NCBI GenBank assembly: GCA_030616775.1
Contig: JAUWWQ010000017.1
Coordinates: 1-64,000 of the forward strand
Source of the DNA: Planctomycetota bacterium
Lineage (GTDB): Bacteria > Planctomycetota > Phycisphaerae > UBA1845
Length of the DNA stretch: 64,000 bases
Reading direction: 5' to 3'
In this document: positions 26,803 to 36,172 of the stretch, in pieces
Numbering within the stretch: the stretch's first letter is position 1
Layout: the number at the start of each line of letters is the position of its first letter
Notes under the pieces: generated by a model
The model's input: the letters and a program-made list of their open reading frames with translations, nothing else
The model's database searches: none
What the model was told of the DNA's origin: nothing
Made by a program: the position numbers and the translations under genes

Positions 26803-27570
26803 ATGCCAAGAGGTAAACAAAAAGACAAGGTCGAAGAAGGCGCCCCAGCGTGGATGGTGACCTACGGCGACGCCATGACGCTATTGCTATGCTTTTTCGT
26901 GATCATGGTCTCCATGAGCGAAATCAAGCAGAATCAACGCTTTCAACAGGTTATGGAGTCGTTGCGCCGGGCGTTCGGTGGATACCAGGGCTCCGTGGGT
27001 GCCCTCCCAATCGACAACGTCCCCACCAACACCTTGATCGCCAGACTTCTTGAGCTCGAGATACCCGAGTTCGACAAACACAGAGGTGACGCGGACGAGG
27101 AGGGCATTCACGGCAAGAAGTTTCGCGTGACCAACGTGCGCGACGGGCTGGAAATCGTTGTCGGTGGTCGGATCACCTTCGACCGGTTCAGCGCAATCCT
27201 CAAGCCGGAAGCGCGCCAACTGGTCGCCAAGACGGCGGAAGTGCTGCGTGGGTACAACACGAAGATTCTCGTGCGCGGACATGCCACGCGCGAGTCGTTG
27301 CCCGAAGACTCACTGTATGAGGATAGTCGTGATCTGTCGTATGCCCGGGCGAAAGCCGTCGCACTTGAGCTGGAGCGGAACGGTGTTCGCGGCATCCGCC
27401 TGGTACCGGTCGCTGTGGGCGATACTGAGCCGCTGGTGCGGCAGGCTTATACGGACGAACGACGGGCGCTTAACCGACGCGTCGAGATCCTGGTTACGGA
27501 GGACCTGATTGATGACTACGTGGGTTCAACACTGACGGGCGATCTGAAGGAGTCCTCTGATGGTAGTTGA
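26803..27570 (+). CDS. motB: Flagellar stator protein MotB
   Basis: A 255-residue protein with the ion-binding aspartate D23 at the start of its only membrane helix (APAWMVTYGDAMTLLLCFFV) and a C-terminal OmpA-type peptidoglycan-binding domain (ILVRGHATRES; YARAKAVALELERNGV; NRRVEILVTED). It anchors the stator to the cell wall. It overlaps fliL by 11 bases. Confidence 0.95.
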   Translation: MPRGKQKDKVEEGAPAWMVTYGDAMTLLLCFFVIMVSMSEIKQNQRFQQVMESLRRAFGGYQGSVGALPIDNVPTNTLIARLLELEIPEFDKHRGDADEEGIHGKKFRVTNVRDGLEIVVGGRITFDRFSAILKPEARQLVAKTAEVLRGYNTKILVRGHATRESLPEDSLYEDSRDLSYARAKAVALELERNGVRGIRLVPVAVGDTEPLVRQAYTDERRALNRRVEILVTEDLIDDYVGSTLTGDLKESSDGS

Positions 27571-28090
27571 CGAGAGCGATTCTAAACCGACGGGCCCCTC
27601 GCGCGCCAAGGGCCGAATGACGTCGATTCTGGCTATTACCCTGCTTATTGGTGCGGAGGGCGTCGGCGTTTTCTTTCTGACCAAAGCCGTCAGCCCCGAA
27701 CCCGCGTCGGCGCTTGCCTCCCAGGCGGGTGACGGCGAGCAGGACGTGGGCAAAGCGTATGGTCAAGAGTCTGCCGAGATAGAGCTGGCCGACTGCAGAC
27801 CCACCAACGTATTGGCTGGCAAGATTATTACGTTCCATATTCGGGTATCAGCATTGGTATTATCAGCCGATCTTGAAAGGGCTGAGCGCCTGGCACGGGA
27901 CAAGCGGGCCCGGCTGGAAGACGGCGTCAATACTGTTATCCGCAGCGCCGAACTGAGACACTTCAGTGAACCGAAGTTGACCACCATCAAACGTCGCCTC
28001 AAGCATGAGTTCGATCGAATCTTCGAGGATGATCAACTGATCAAGGAAGTGCTCATCCCTCATTTCCTTCAGTCCGCGGTTGGGGTTTGA
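27560..28090 (+). CDS. fliL: Flagellar basal body-associated protein FliL
   Basis: A 176-residue protein with one membrane helix (ILAITLLIGAEGVGVFFL, residues 22-40) and a periplasmic FliL domain (IELADCRPTNVLAGKIITFH; RLKHEFDRIFEDDQLIKEVL). FliL rings surround stator units and stabilise them. The ATG lies inside motB. Sequence identity to the family is modest, but position and layout agree. Confidence 0.85.
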   Translation: MVVDESDSKPTGPSRAKGRMTSILAITLLIGAEGVGVFFLTKAVSPEPASALASQAGDGEQDVGKAYGQESAEIELADCRPTNVLAGKIITFHIRVSALVLSADLERAERLARDKRARLEDGVNTVIRSAELRHFSEPKLTTIKRRLKHEFDRIFEDDQLIKEVLIPHFLQSAVGV

Positions 28091-28152
28091 GTGTCGCCCG
28101 TGCCGATGTTTCTCCGATAATAGCGAGTAACCGATTGATGTAGGCTCGACAT

Positions 28153-28168
28153 TGGCACGGACCAGGCC
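28153..28168 (+). promoter_or_regulatory. Candidate sigma-54 promoter upstream of fliN
   Basis: TGGCACGGACCAGGCC has a perfect -24 block (TGGCACG) and keeps GG-N10-GC, though the -12 block reads AGGC rather than TTGC. It lies about 95 bases before fliN, in the only sizeable gap of the motA-flhA segment, and could drive the fliN-fliOPQR-flhBA export-gate genes. Confidence 0.45.
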
Positions 28169-28249
28169 CGTGGAAACTCCACCCGACCAACAACCGGTAT
28201 CGACCCCGCCGCCAGTGACCAGGCGTTTAACTAAGCCGTAGGTGATGCG

Positions 28250-28792
28250 TTGACCGACAGCACGACAGGCAATGATGTAACCGACGATGCAATGGTCGCT
28301 CCCCAAGAGGCGAGTGACCAGACCCCGACACCAGGACCAGACGTGTCACCGGGAGTCAGCCCGGCCGACGTTGATGTGCCGGCCGGCGGGATCGACCCAA
28401 CCAGCGTGGACGATATGGCTGCTGCCAGGGAGTCGTCACCAACGAGCACGGGTCCCCAACCAGGCGGTCGCCCCACGGATTCCGAATCATTTGACCTGCC
28501 CGAGTTCTCCGTACCTGCGGATTTGAAGGTGGACGGCAAACGGGTCACCATGCTCAATGACGTCAACCTTCGAGTCAAGATCGAACTTGGACGAACGCAG
28601 ATGCTCGTTGAAGATGTGCTCAGGCTCGGAGAGGGCAGTGTCGTCGAGCTGGACAAAGTAGCAGGCGACCCGGTCGACATTTATGTCAACGATCGTCTGA
28701 TCGCACGCGGTGAGGTGCTGGTTCTGAACGATAATTTCTGCGTGCGAGTAAGCGAGATACTGTCACACGATCCGCATCGGGTGAGTATGTGA
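28250..28792 (+). CDS. fliN: Flagellar motor switch protein FliN
   Basis: A 180-residue protein with a long Pro/Asp/Thr-rich, probably disordered N-terminal part (about residues 1-90) and a C-terminal SpoA domain ([57 protein letters not shown]). FliN forms the base of the C ring and docks FliH. Translation probably starts at TTG (about 28250), preceded by AGGTGA. No fliM gene lies before it, where one is usually found. It overlaps fliO (GTGA). Confidence 0.92.
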   Translation: MTDSTTGNDVTDDAMVAPQEASDQTPTPGPDVSPGVSPADVDVPAGGIDPTSVDDMAAARESSPTSTGPQPGGRPTDSESFDLPEFSVPADLKVDGKRVTMLNDVNLRVKIELGRTQMLVEDVLRLGEGSVVELDKVAGDPVDIYVNDRLIARGEVLVLNDNFCVRVSEILSHDPHRVSM

Positions 28793-29610
28793 TACCAGAC
28801 AGCAGACTACGGCAGGGAGGCTGTAGGGCTACGACGCGCCGTCGTATCGCCGTGGTTTATGCGGCGGTTGCCTCGCTAAGGGCTGCTTCACTTTGCGCAG
28901 CTAGCGAGGTGTCCGCAGGATCGATCAGCTCGAATGATCCACGCGTTGCCCCCAACGCGAGCGTCGCTATCAATGAGGCCGCTCCGGAGGAGACGGCCAT
29001 CCAAGAGACTACCAGCAAATCGCGTGAGGCCGGGGATCGGCAGACCAAGACCGGCGAGAGGAAACAGACGTCGCCGCTATCTGCGAAACGTCGTGGCGCC
29101 AAGCAGGCAGGGCTGTCCCGTGAGTCCGCCCGACTGTCCGGTAGTCAGGATACGCCCTGGTACCGGACGGGGATTGGAGCCCTTGCAATTGTGCTGGTGC
29201 TGGTCGGCGTGGCGGCCTGGGCCATCCGGCGGTGGATGCCTGCAGCGCGGGGCGGTGAAAGCGGCATTGTTCGGGTTGTGGCCCGCACAAGTTTGTCCCC
29301 CAAGCACAACCTTGCGCTGGTTCGGGTGGGGCGCCGGTTCGTGTTGGTTGGCGTATCCGGCGACAGAGTAAACACCCTTTGTGAGGTGAGTGACCCGGGT
29401 GAGGTGGCTGAGTTGGTCGCCCGCACCGGAACCTCAGGTGGCCTAGCCGCAGGGGATTTTGATGACCGATTGCTCCGCGAGGTCGCCGACTACCGCACGG
29501 TCGCGGAGCCCGAGACCGGGCAAGTGAGATCGACACGGGAAAGACGCGTACGTGCTCGTGAGCCATTGAACGATCTTTTGCGCAAGCTTCGAGCTTTACA
29601 GTCGAAGTAA
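28789..29610 (+). CDS. fliO: Flagellar export gate assembly protein FliO
   Basis: A 273-residue protein. An N-terminal signal-like segment and a charged low-complexity stretch (residues 40-120) precede one membrane helix ([18 protein letters not shown]). The FliO cytoplasmic domain follows ([34 protein letters not shown]). FliO helps assemble the FliP ring. The GTG start overlaps the fliN stop. The N-terminal part is longer than in enteric FliO. Confidence 0.85.
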   Translation: MIPDSRLRQGGCRATTRRRIAVVYAAVASLRAASLCAASEVSAGSISSNDPRVAPNASVAINEAAPEETAIQETTSKSREAGDRQTKTGERKQTSPLSAKRRGAKQAGLSRESARLSGSQDTPWYRTGIGALAIVLVLVGVAAWAIRRWMPAARGGESGIVRVVARTSLSPKHNLALVRVGRRFVLVGVSGDRVNTLCEVSDPGEVAELVARTGTSGGLAAGDFDDRLLREVADYRTVAEPETGQVRSTRERRVRAREPLNDLLRKLRALQSK

Positions 29611-29646
29611 TCATCCCGCCGCATGGAAGCGGTCGGGTAGTGCGCG

Positions 29647-30495
29647 GTGGAGCAGCGCATGACCGGTGAGCATGGATGCTCCTTGGTTGGTCGCCGTCTG
29701 GCGGTCGCCGGGCTGATGGTGGTATTGTGCGCGGGCAGTGCCTACGCGCAGAACCGCGTATCAGCCGACCCTACCACTCTGATAAACCCCGCCAACATCC
29801 CCGACATCAGGCAGCTCCTCCCGCCCGCTACGGACGCCAAGGGCGTCAGCGCCAGCCTTCAGATCCTGGTTCTCCTGACGGTTCTGACGCTGGTCCCGTC
29901 CATCCTCGTGATGATGACGGCCTTTCCCCGCATCGTCATCGTGCTGGCGTTGTTGCGTCAGGCCATTGGCACTCCTCAGCTACCGCCCGGGCAGGTGTTG
30001 CTGGGGCTGTCCCTGTTCGTGACCGTTCTGGTCATGAGTCCGACCTGGCACAAGATCCAGGTGGAGGCACTTACTCCCTACCTTAACAACCAGCTCGGGC
30101 AGAGGGAGGCGTTCGATATCACTGCCGGTCATCTCAAGGACTTCATGCATCGGCAGATCGAGCAGGCCGGCAATTATGACGACGTCTATTTATTTCTCGA
30201 GTACGCCGAGGACCGCCAGATTCCACCGGAGGAGAAGATCGACGTCGAGCAGGTGTCCCTTACCGTGATGATCCCGGCGTTCATGCTCAGCGAGCTCAAG
30301 ACGGCCTTCATCATGGGGTTTCGGATCTATCTGCCGTTTTTGGTGATCGACATGGTAATCGCCACGATCCTGCTTTCGATGGGCATGATGATGCTGCCGC
30401 CGGTGCTGATCTCGCTGCCCTTCAAGATATTGCTGTTCGTGTTGGCGGACGGGTGGCACCTGGTCGTGGAGACGTTGCTGTTCAGTTTCGCTTAG
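29647..30495 (+). CDS. fliP: Flagellar export gate protein FliP
   Basis: A 282-residue gate protein with a cleavable signal peptide (cleavage after GSAYA) and four membrane helices. The family signatures are MMTAFPRIVIVLALLRQAIGTPQLPPGQVLLGL and LSELKTAFIMGFRIYLPFLVIDMV (each continuous in the protein). FliP pentamers form the core of the export channel. GTG 29647 is the longest start; ATG 29659 is also in frame. Confidence 0.96.
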   Translation: MEQRMTGEHGCSLVGRRLAVAGLMVVLCAGSAYAQNRVSADPTTLINPANIPDIRQLLPPATDAKGVSASLQILVLLTVLTLVPSILVMMTAFPRIVIVLALLRQAIGTPQLPPGQVLLGLSLFVTVLVMSPTWHKIQVEALTPYLNNQLGQREAFDITAGHLKDFMHRQIEQAGNYDDVYLFLEYAEDRQIPPEEKIDVEQVSLTVMIPAFMLSELKTAFIMGFRIYLPFLVIDMVIATILLSMGMMMLPPVLISLPFKILLFVLADGWHLVVETLLFSFA

Positions 30496-30528
30496 CTTTG
30501 GTGACTGCGCCTTGTCGCTCAGGGTGAC

Positions 30529-30801
30529 GTGGAGAATGACGTGGAGTTCAATGAAGCGCTCGAGTTGGGGAGGAACGCGTTTTGGATGGCCATGTCGACA
30601 TCCGCCCCGATTCTACTTATCGGGCTGGCGGTGGGACTGCTCATTGCCCTGTTTCAGGCGGTGACTCAACTTCAGGAGCAGACCCTGACGTTCGTGCCGA
30701 AGATCGCCGCCATGGTGGTGGCGGCCTCGATCTTCATTGCATGGATATCGGATCGGATGGTGGCCTTTACACGACAGATGTTTACCACCCTGCCCTGGTG
30801 A
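30529..30801 (+). CDS. fliQ: Flagellar export gate protein FliQ
   Basis: A protein of 86-90 residues with two membrane helices (APILLIGLAVGLLIALFQAV; AAMVVAASIFIAWISDRM) joined by TQLQEQTLTFVPK, the FliQ loop signature. Four copies join the FliP/FliR channel. Both GTG 30529 and GTG 30541 are in frame; the second has GGAG 6 bases upstream and is the likelier start. Confidence 0.94.
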   Translation: MENDVEFNEALELGRNAFWMAMSTSAPILLIGLAVGLLIALFQAVTQLQEQTLTFVPKIAAMVVAASIFIAWISDRMVAFTRQMFTTLPW

Positions 30802-30880
30802 GGGGGCAGGTGGCGACGTTCGATGCCCCGCAAGCCCGGGTTGCTGATCGCGCTGTCGGCAGATTGTGTGAGCTTGAAAG

Positions 30881-31681
30881 ATGCCCTGGCCGTTGTTTGA
30901 CATCCTTTTGGCACTGCCGGTGTACGCCCTGGTGCTGTTTAGGATATCGGGTTTGATGCTCACGGCGCCGGTCTTCGGCAGCCGGGCGATTCCCGTGCGC
31001 GTTCGGGCTGCGCTGACGCTGACGGTGGCTGCGGTGGTTTTCCCTTTGGTGCGCGGCCAGGCACCGGCCGAGATGACCTTGTCGATGGCCTTGGTCGGCG
31101 GTGTAGGTGAAATGATGATCGGGGTGATCATCGGGCTGGCGATGGGCATTTTGCTGATGGGGGCCGAAGTGGCGGGGCTGATCGTGGGCCGCCAGGCCGG
31201 TCTCGCCCTGGCCAACGTGTATGATCCCAGCCGGAACGAGCAAGCTACGATCGTCGGGCAGGTTTACACAATCAGCTTCACGCTGCTGTTTCTTCTGGCG
31301 GGCGGGCATCGCGCAACCATGGCGGCGGTGCTCGATACGTTCGACGTGATTCCGTTGCTTTCGTTTCGATTCGAGGAATCGTTTGCCGTGCTGCTGGTGG
31401 AGATGTTGGCCGCCGCCTTCATTCTCGGGATTCGTCTGGCCGGTCCCGTACTGCTGGCCTTGTTTATGTTGGGTATCGCCCTGGCGTTTCTGTCCCGGAC
31501 CATGCCTCAGCTCAACATCTTGACGGTGGGCTTCACGCTGCGGCTTCTGGCGGCGGTGGCTGTCGCCGGTCTGGCACTGAGCGCATGTCAGGGTGTACTG
31601 CTGGATGCGGTGTGGGATGGTGTAGAGCTTATACGAGCGACCTTCGGGCTTGATCCGAGTGACAATCGTCTGGTGGGCTGA
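30881..31681 (+). CDS. fliR: Flagellar export gate protein FliR
   Basis: A 266-residue protein with about six membrane helices. The FliR patterns RISGLMLTAPVFGSRAIPVRVRAAL (continuous), GEMMIGVIIGLAMGI, GRQAGLALANVYDP and LSRTMPQLNILTVGFTLRL are present. One FliR copy completes the FliP5-FliQ4 channel. Its stop overlaps the flhB start (TGATG). Confidence 0.95.
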   Translation: MPWPLFDILLALPVYALVLFRISGLMLTAPVFGSRAIPVRVRAALTLTVAAVVFPLVRGQAPAEMTLSMALVGGVGEMMIGVIIGLAMGILLMGAEVAGLIVGRQAGLALANVYDPSRNEQATIVGQVYTISFTLLFLLAGGHRATMAAVLDTFDVIPLLSFRFEESFAVLLVEMLAAAFILGIRLAGPVLLALFMLGIALAFLSRTMPQLNILTVGFTLRLLAAVAVAGLALSACQGVLLDAVWDGVELIRATFGLDPSDNRLVG

Positions 31682-32772
31682 TGGCCGGGTACGCTGACGA
31701 AAAGACCGAACCCCCGACTCCGCGACGGCGTAAGGAAGCGCGCCGCCAGGGGCAGGTAGCGCGGAGCCAGGATTTGACGGCGGCTATGCTGCTTTTGGCC
31801 GGCTTCCTCGCCCTGGCCCTGTTGGGGCCGCGTCTTTGGTGCAGTCTGCTTGCCATGACCAGGGCGGGCTTGACCATGGAGTCCGCGGTCCGACTCGGTG
31901 ACATCATGCCCTTTGCCGGGGCTGTTACGGTTGAGGTATTCAAGCGTCTCGCGCCGTTTCTGTTGATCCTGTTTATGGCCATGCTGGTCACACTTCTGGC
32001 CCAGGTCGGCCTTCTGTTCACGTTGCATCCACTCACACCCAGCCTGAGCAAGATCAATCCTTTGAGCGGTCTGAAACGCCTGTTCTCCATACGGTCGATA
32101 ATGCTTGCCGTGACCAGCTTCGGCAAGCTGCTGGTTGTCGGTTTGGTTGCCTACCTTACGCTTTCCGGCAGTGCGGCCGCGATCATTCATGCGTTCATGT
32201 TCGGATTTCGCGATGTCTTTGTACTCGGTTCGACGTTGATGTTCCGGTTGGGAATGCGGATGGCCGCCGCCCTGTTGATCCTGGCCCTTTTGGACTTCGC
32301 CTGGCAGCGCTACCGGCACGAGCGGGACCTGCGCATGACCAAAGAGGAGGTGAAGGACGAGCTGCGAAGCATGGAAGGTGATCCGCAGATCAAGCGCCGC
32401 CGGCGCGAGGTGCAGTTTCAACTGGCCATGCAGCGGCTGAGAAGGGATGTTCCTACGGCCGATGTCGTGGTGACCAACCCGACGCACGTCTCCGTGGCGA
32501 TTCGTTATGAGCCGGAGTCGATGATCGCTCCGAAGGTGGTGGCCAAGGGAGCCGATCAGATCGCCATTCGGATTCGCCAGATCGCCGCTGAGTTCGGCAT
32601 TCCGATCGTCGAGCGCCCACCACTGGCCCGGGCACTGTACGAATCGGTCGAGGTCGGTCAGTACGTTCCGGAGCATCTGTACCGGGCGATTGCGGAGATT
32701 CTCGCATACATTTACGAGCTGACGGGCCGATCACCGGTAACCAGCCGGCCCGTTCCAGTCGCGGCGCGTTGA
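31681..32772 (+). CDS. flhB: Flagellar export switch protein FlhB
   Basis: A 363-residue protein. The basic N-terminus (EKTEPPTPRRRKEARRQGQV) and four membrane helices are followed by a cytoplasmic domain with the self-cleavage site NPTH (266-269), preceded by TADVVVT. Cleavage there allows the hook-to-filament export switch together with FliK. The conserved MTKEEVKDELRSMEGDP linker is intact. Confidence 0.96.
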   Translation: MAGYADEKTEPPTPRRRKEARRQGQVARSQDLTAAMLLLAGFLALALLGPRLWCSLLAMTRAGLTMESAVRLGDIMPFAGAVTVEVFKRLAPFLLILFMAMLVTLLAQVGLLFTLHPLTPSLSKINPLSGLKRLFSIRSIMLAVTSFGKLLVVGLVAYLTLSGSAAAIIHAFMFGFRDVFVLGSTLMFRLGMRMAAALLILALLDFAWQRYRHERDLRMTKEEVKDELRSMEGDPQIKRRRREVQFQLAMQRLRRDVPTADVVVTNPTHVSVAIRYEPESMIAPKVVAKGADQIAIRIRQIAAEFGIPIVERPPLARALYESVEVGQYVPEHLYRAIAEILAYIYELTGRSPVTSRPVPVAAR

Positions 32773-32817
32773 CGGTTTATGGAAAAAACGTTGACTAGAA
32801 CGGTCTTAAGGTGAGTG

Positions 32818-34896
32818 ATGGCGTTAGCTGATGTAGCCAAGCTGCGCGTATCCCGAGCGGTCACAAAGCATTACGGCATCCTGCTGCCGGCAGTGGTGTT
32901 GAGCCTGGTCCTGGTTATTCTCATCCCTTTGCCCACCGGCATAATGGACCTTCTGCTGCTGATCAACATCACCTTGTCGGCCGTCGTTCTGCTGACAGTG
33001 ATGTACATGAAAGGCCCGCTGGAGTTCTCATCCTTTCCCTCGCTATTGCTCGGCCTGACCCTGTACCGCCTGGTTCTCAACACTGCGACGACGCGCCTGA
33101 TCCTCACCAACGGCGATGCTGGTGTGGTCATTGCCACCTTCGGGGGTTTTGTAGCCCGCGGTTCGCTGGTGGTGGCCATCATCATCTTCACGATCATCGT
33201 GGTCATTCAGTTCGTGGTGATCACCAAAGGTGCGACGCGGATCGCCGAGGTGGCGGCCAGGTTCACCCTGGACGGCATGCCCGGCAAGCAGATGGCCGTC
33301 GATGCCGACCTCAATGCGGGGACGGTCACGGAAGAGGAGGCCAAACTTCGCCGGGCCGAGATCACCCGGGAGGCCGATTTCTACGGGGCCATGGACGGGG
33401 CCAGTAAGTTCGTTCGAGGCGATGCCATTGCCGGCATCATCATTACGCTGATCAACATCCTGGGGGGCATCTATGTCGGGTTGGTGGAACTCGATTGGAC
33501 ACTGGCCGAGACGCTGCGGCGGTTCACGATTCTGACAATTGGTGACGGATTGGTGTCACAGATTCCCGCGTTCATCGTGTCCGTCGCCGCGGCCATGGTG
33601 GTTACTCGCAGCGCGGAAAGGAAGAGCCTTGGAGAGGAATTGCTCGGCCAGTTGGTCAGCCAGCCGATTGCCCTGCTGCTTACCGGCGCGTTTCTGCTGG
33701 TTCTGGCGTTGACGCCGCTGCCGAAACCGCCGCTGATCCTGCTGATGGTCTCCTGCTACGGTATGGCATACCTGCTCAGCAGGCACCAGCAGGCGGTAAC
33801 TGCACAGGCTGCGGCGGCCAAGGCCAGACCAACCGGCCCCGAGCGGATCGAACAGCACCTCTCCCCCGATCCCATGGAACTGGACGTGGGATATGGGCTG
33901 ATCTGCCTGGTAGACCGCAAGCAGGGCGGCGATCTGCTTGACCGGGTCACCAATATGCGGCGGCAAGTCGCTCAAGAACTGGGCATTGTGGTGCCGCCGA
34001 TTCGGATCCGCGACGATATTCAGCTTCAACCCAACCAGTTTCGTGTGAAGCTGAGGGGATTGACCATCGGCGAGGCTGAGGTGATGCCCGGTCATCTGCT
34101 GGCCATCGACGCCGGGGCGGTGTCCGAGCGGATCAACGGCGTCGAGACGACCGAACCGGCCTTCGGTCTGCCGGCACTGTGGATCGACGAAGATCAACGC
34201 CATCAGGCCGAGCACCGCAACTATACCGTCGTCGAGCCATCCAGTGTGATCGCCACATACTTGACTGAACTGATCAAGCGGCATGCGGACGAACTTCTCA
34301 CCCGGCAGGAGGTCAACCGGCTGCTCGATCACCTTCGCCAGCAGGCCGGGAAGCTGGTCGAAGAGGTGGTCCCGGAGGTGCTCAAACCGGGCGAAATCCA
34401 ACGCGTCTTGCAGGCCCTGCTTCGGGAGCGCGTGCCCATCCGCGACCTGGAATCGATTCTGGAGGCCATCGCCGATGTCGCATCGCGCACCAAGGATCCC
34501 GAGATTCTCACAGAATACGCTCGTAACGCTCTGGCTCGCACCCTGTGCCATCAATACAGGTCCGATGACGGGCGGATTCACTGTGTTACCTTGGATCCGT
34601 CATTGGAGGAGCTGATCACCAAGGGGCTGGAAAGGACCGAACACGGTGCCGTGTTAACGCTTCCGCCGGCCCTGCAGACCAAGATTGTGGAGGCGATCCG
34701 GGTCCAGGTGGAGCAAAGCACAGCGTCGACTCGCGGTCGGCCGCCGGTGCTTCTTTGCCCGCCGCAGGTTCGCCCGTGGGTGCGCAAGATGATTGAGGTC
34801 CGGCTCCCGTCGGTTGCGGTGCTATCCTACAACGAGGTCGTTCGGGGGTTCGAAGTCGAGTCACATGGCATGGTGGTTTTGAAGGATGAGAGTTAA
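32818..34896 (+). CDS. flhA: Flagellar export gate protein FlhA
   Basis: A 692-residue protein with seven to eight membrane helices in residues 15-320. It carries the FHIPEP signature (ARFTLDGMPGKQMAVDADLN), then a large cytoplasmic domain that receives export chaperones (residues 345-692). It forms the nonameric ring below the FliPQR channel. ATG 32818 is preferred over GTG 32815, with AAGGTGA just upstream. The 3' end overlaps flhF by 11 bases. Confidence 0.96.
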   Translation: MALADVAKLRVSRAVTKHYGILLPAVVLSLVLVILIPLPTGIMDLLLLINITLSAVVLLTVMYMKGPLEFSSFPSLLLGLTLYRLVLNTATTRLILTNGDAGVVIATFGGFVARGSLVVAIIIFTIIVVIQFVVITKGATRIAEVAARFTLDGMPGKQMAVDADLNAGTVTEEEAKLRRAEITREADFYGAMDGASKFVRGDAIAGIIITLINILGGIYVGLVELDWTLAETLRRFTILTIGDGLVSQIPAFIVSVAAAMVVTRSAERKSLGEELLGQLVSQPIALLLTGAFLLVLALTPLPKPPLILLMVSCYGMAYLLSRHQQAVTAQAAAAKARPTGPERIEQHLSPDPMELDVGYGLICLVDRKQGGDLLDRVTNMRRQVAQELGIVVPPIRIRDDIQLQPNQFRVKLRGLTIGEAEVMPGHLLAIDAGAVSERINGVETTEPAFGLPALWIDEDQRHQAEHRNYTVVEPSSVIATYLTELIKRHADELLTRQEVNRLLDHLRQQAGKLVEEVVPEVLKPGEIQRVLQALLRERVPIRDLESILEAIADVASRTKDPEILTEYARNALARTLCHQYRSDDGRIHCVTLDPSLEELITKGLERTEHGAVLTLPPALQTKIVEAIRVQVEQSTASTRGRPPVLLCPPQVRPWVRKMIEVRLPSVAVLSYNEVVRGFEVESHGMVVLKDES

Positions 34897-36103
34897 AACC
34901 TTCCGCGGAAAGACAATGGCTGAGACGCTCAAGCAGGTCAAGCGTCAGTTCGGGCCCCATGCGGTAATACTCCACACCCGCACGGCCACACAAGGTGGGT
35001 TGCTCGGCGTCGGCGGAAAGCCTTGTGTCGAGATCACGGCTGCCAGGCAGATGTCGGACTTGCCGGAGCCCCTTAGGCGAGGTACACTACAAGTCAAATC
35101 GAGCCAAGACGGTTGTGCAGATGGAGCTGCCAGGCCGATGTCCTCATCCACCAAGCTCGTTGCCTCTCCACTGTCCGACACGCTGCTGTCGGAACTTGGC
35201 GCCCTTAGATCAGTTGTGGACGATCTGGTCCGCGAAACACGGCGCTCTCAGGCCGCCGATATGCCCGGCGAGCTGTACGCGATGTACCTCAAGCTCGTGG
35301 AAAATGCCGTGGCAGAGCAGCTCGCCCGGCAACTGATCGCCGAGCTCCGCCGTGAGCTGACTGAGGATCAGCTCCACGATCCCAAAATCGTCCGGGCGCG
35401 ACTTGCTCGTATTGTGGAGTCGATGGTGCCCTCTGCCGGTCCGATTCGAGCACTGCGGCTCGATAAGCCGACTGTGATCGCCCTGATCGGCCCCACGGGT
35501 GTTGGCAAGACCACTACGATCGCCAAGCTGGCTGCGAACCTCTGCCTTCGTGAGCACCGCAAGGTCGGGCTGATTACTATCGATACCTATCGAATTGCCG
35601 CGGTCGAACAGCTCAAAACTTATGCTCAGATTATCGACGTGCCCTTGGAAGTCGTGATGGAGCCGAAAGAGCTTGGCGACGCGGTGGCCGGCATGGCCGA
35701 CCGAGATATGATCTTGATCGATACCGCCGGACGCAGCCAGCGGGACGGATGCAAGATCAAGGAGCTTGGTGAATTCTTCGATGTTGTTCGGCCCGACGAG
35801 GTGCACTTGGTCTTGTCGAGCACCTCCAGCGAGGCGGTGTTGCGAGAGGCCATCCAACAATTTCGCAAGTTGGGCGTGAACCGTGTAATATTCACCAAGC
35901 TGGACGAGGCAATCGGTTTCGGCGTCATCTTGGATTGTCTGCAGAAGGCCGAGGCGCAATTATCCTACGTGACAACCGGGCAGGACGTTCCCGATGACAT
36001 ACAGGTAGGGGAAGGCAAGGCCCTGGCCGGGCTGATTCTTGGAACACGGTGCCCGCGCCGGGACGGCGTTCCGGCGGCGCTATCCAAAGGGGTGCCGACA
36101 TAA
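34886..36103 (+). CDS. flhF: Flagellar placement GTPase FlhF
   Basis: A 405-residue SRP-type GTPase that directs where the flagellum is built. The basic N-terminus (MRVKTFRGKTMAETLKQVKR), a variable middle and an NG domain are present. G1 is GPTGVGKTT (202-210), then TIDTYRIAAVEQLKTYA, DTAGRSQRD (G3-like) and FTKLDEA (G4). It begins inside flhA and is followed by flhG after about 70 bases. Confidence 0.95.
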   Translation: MRVKTFRGKTMAETLKQVKRQFGPHAVILHTRTATQGGLLGVGGKPCVEITAARQMSDLPEPLRRGTLQVKSSQDGCADGAARPMSSSTKLVASPLSDTLLSELGALRSVVDDLVRETRRSQAADMPGELYAMYLKLVENAVAEQLARQLIAELRRELTEDQLHDPKIVRARLARIVESMVPSAGPIRALRLDKPTVIALIGPTGVGKTTTIAKLAANLCLREHRKVGLITIDTYRIAAVEQLKTYAQIIDVPLEVVMEPKELGDAVAGMADRDMILIDTAGRSQRDGCKIKELGEFFDVVRPDEVHLVLSSTSSEAVLREAIQQFRKLGVNRVIFTKLDEAIGFGVILDCLQKAEAQLSYVTTGQDVPDDIQVGEGKALAGLILGTRCPRRDGVPAALSKGVPT

Positions 36104-36172
36104 AGGTCTGCGCGTAGCAGGACTGTCTGCTGATTGCCGTATTTCCGTGAACGAGGCCTAGGGGATTGTCCC

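Noticed and set aside
31588-32676. Long minus-strand frame opposite flhB
   Set aside because: It is antisense to flhB and rich in His/Gln/Arg, the usual shadow of a GC-rich gene. No motif or ribosome site.
33556-34581. Long minus-strand frame opposite flhA
   Set aside because: It is a shadow of the conserved flhA cytoplasmic region, with no independent features.
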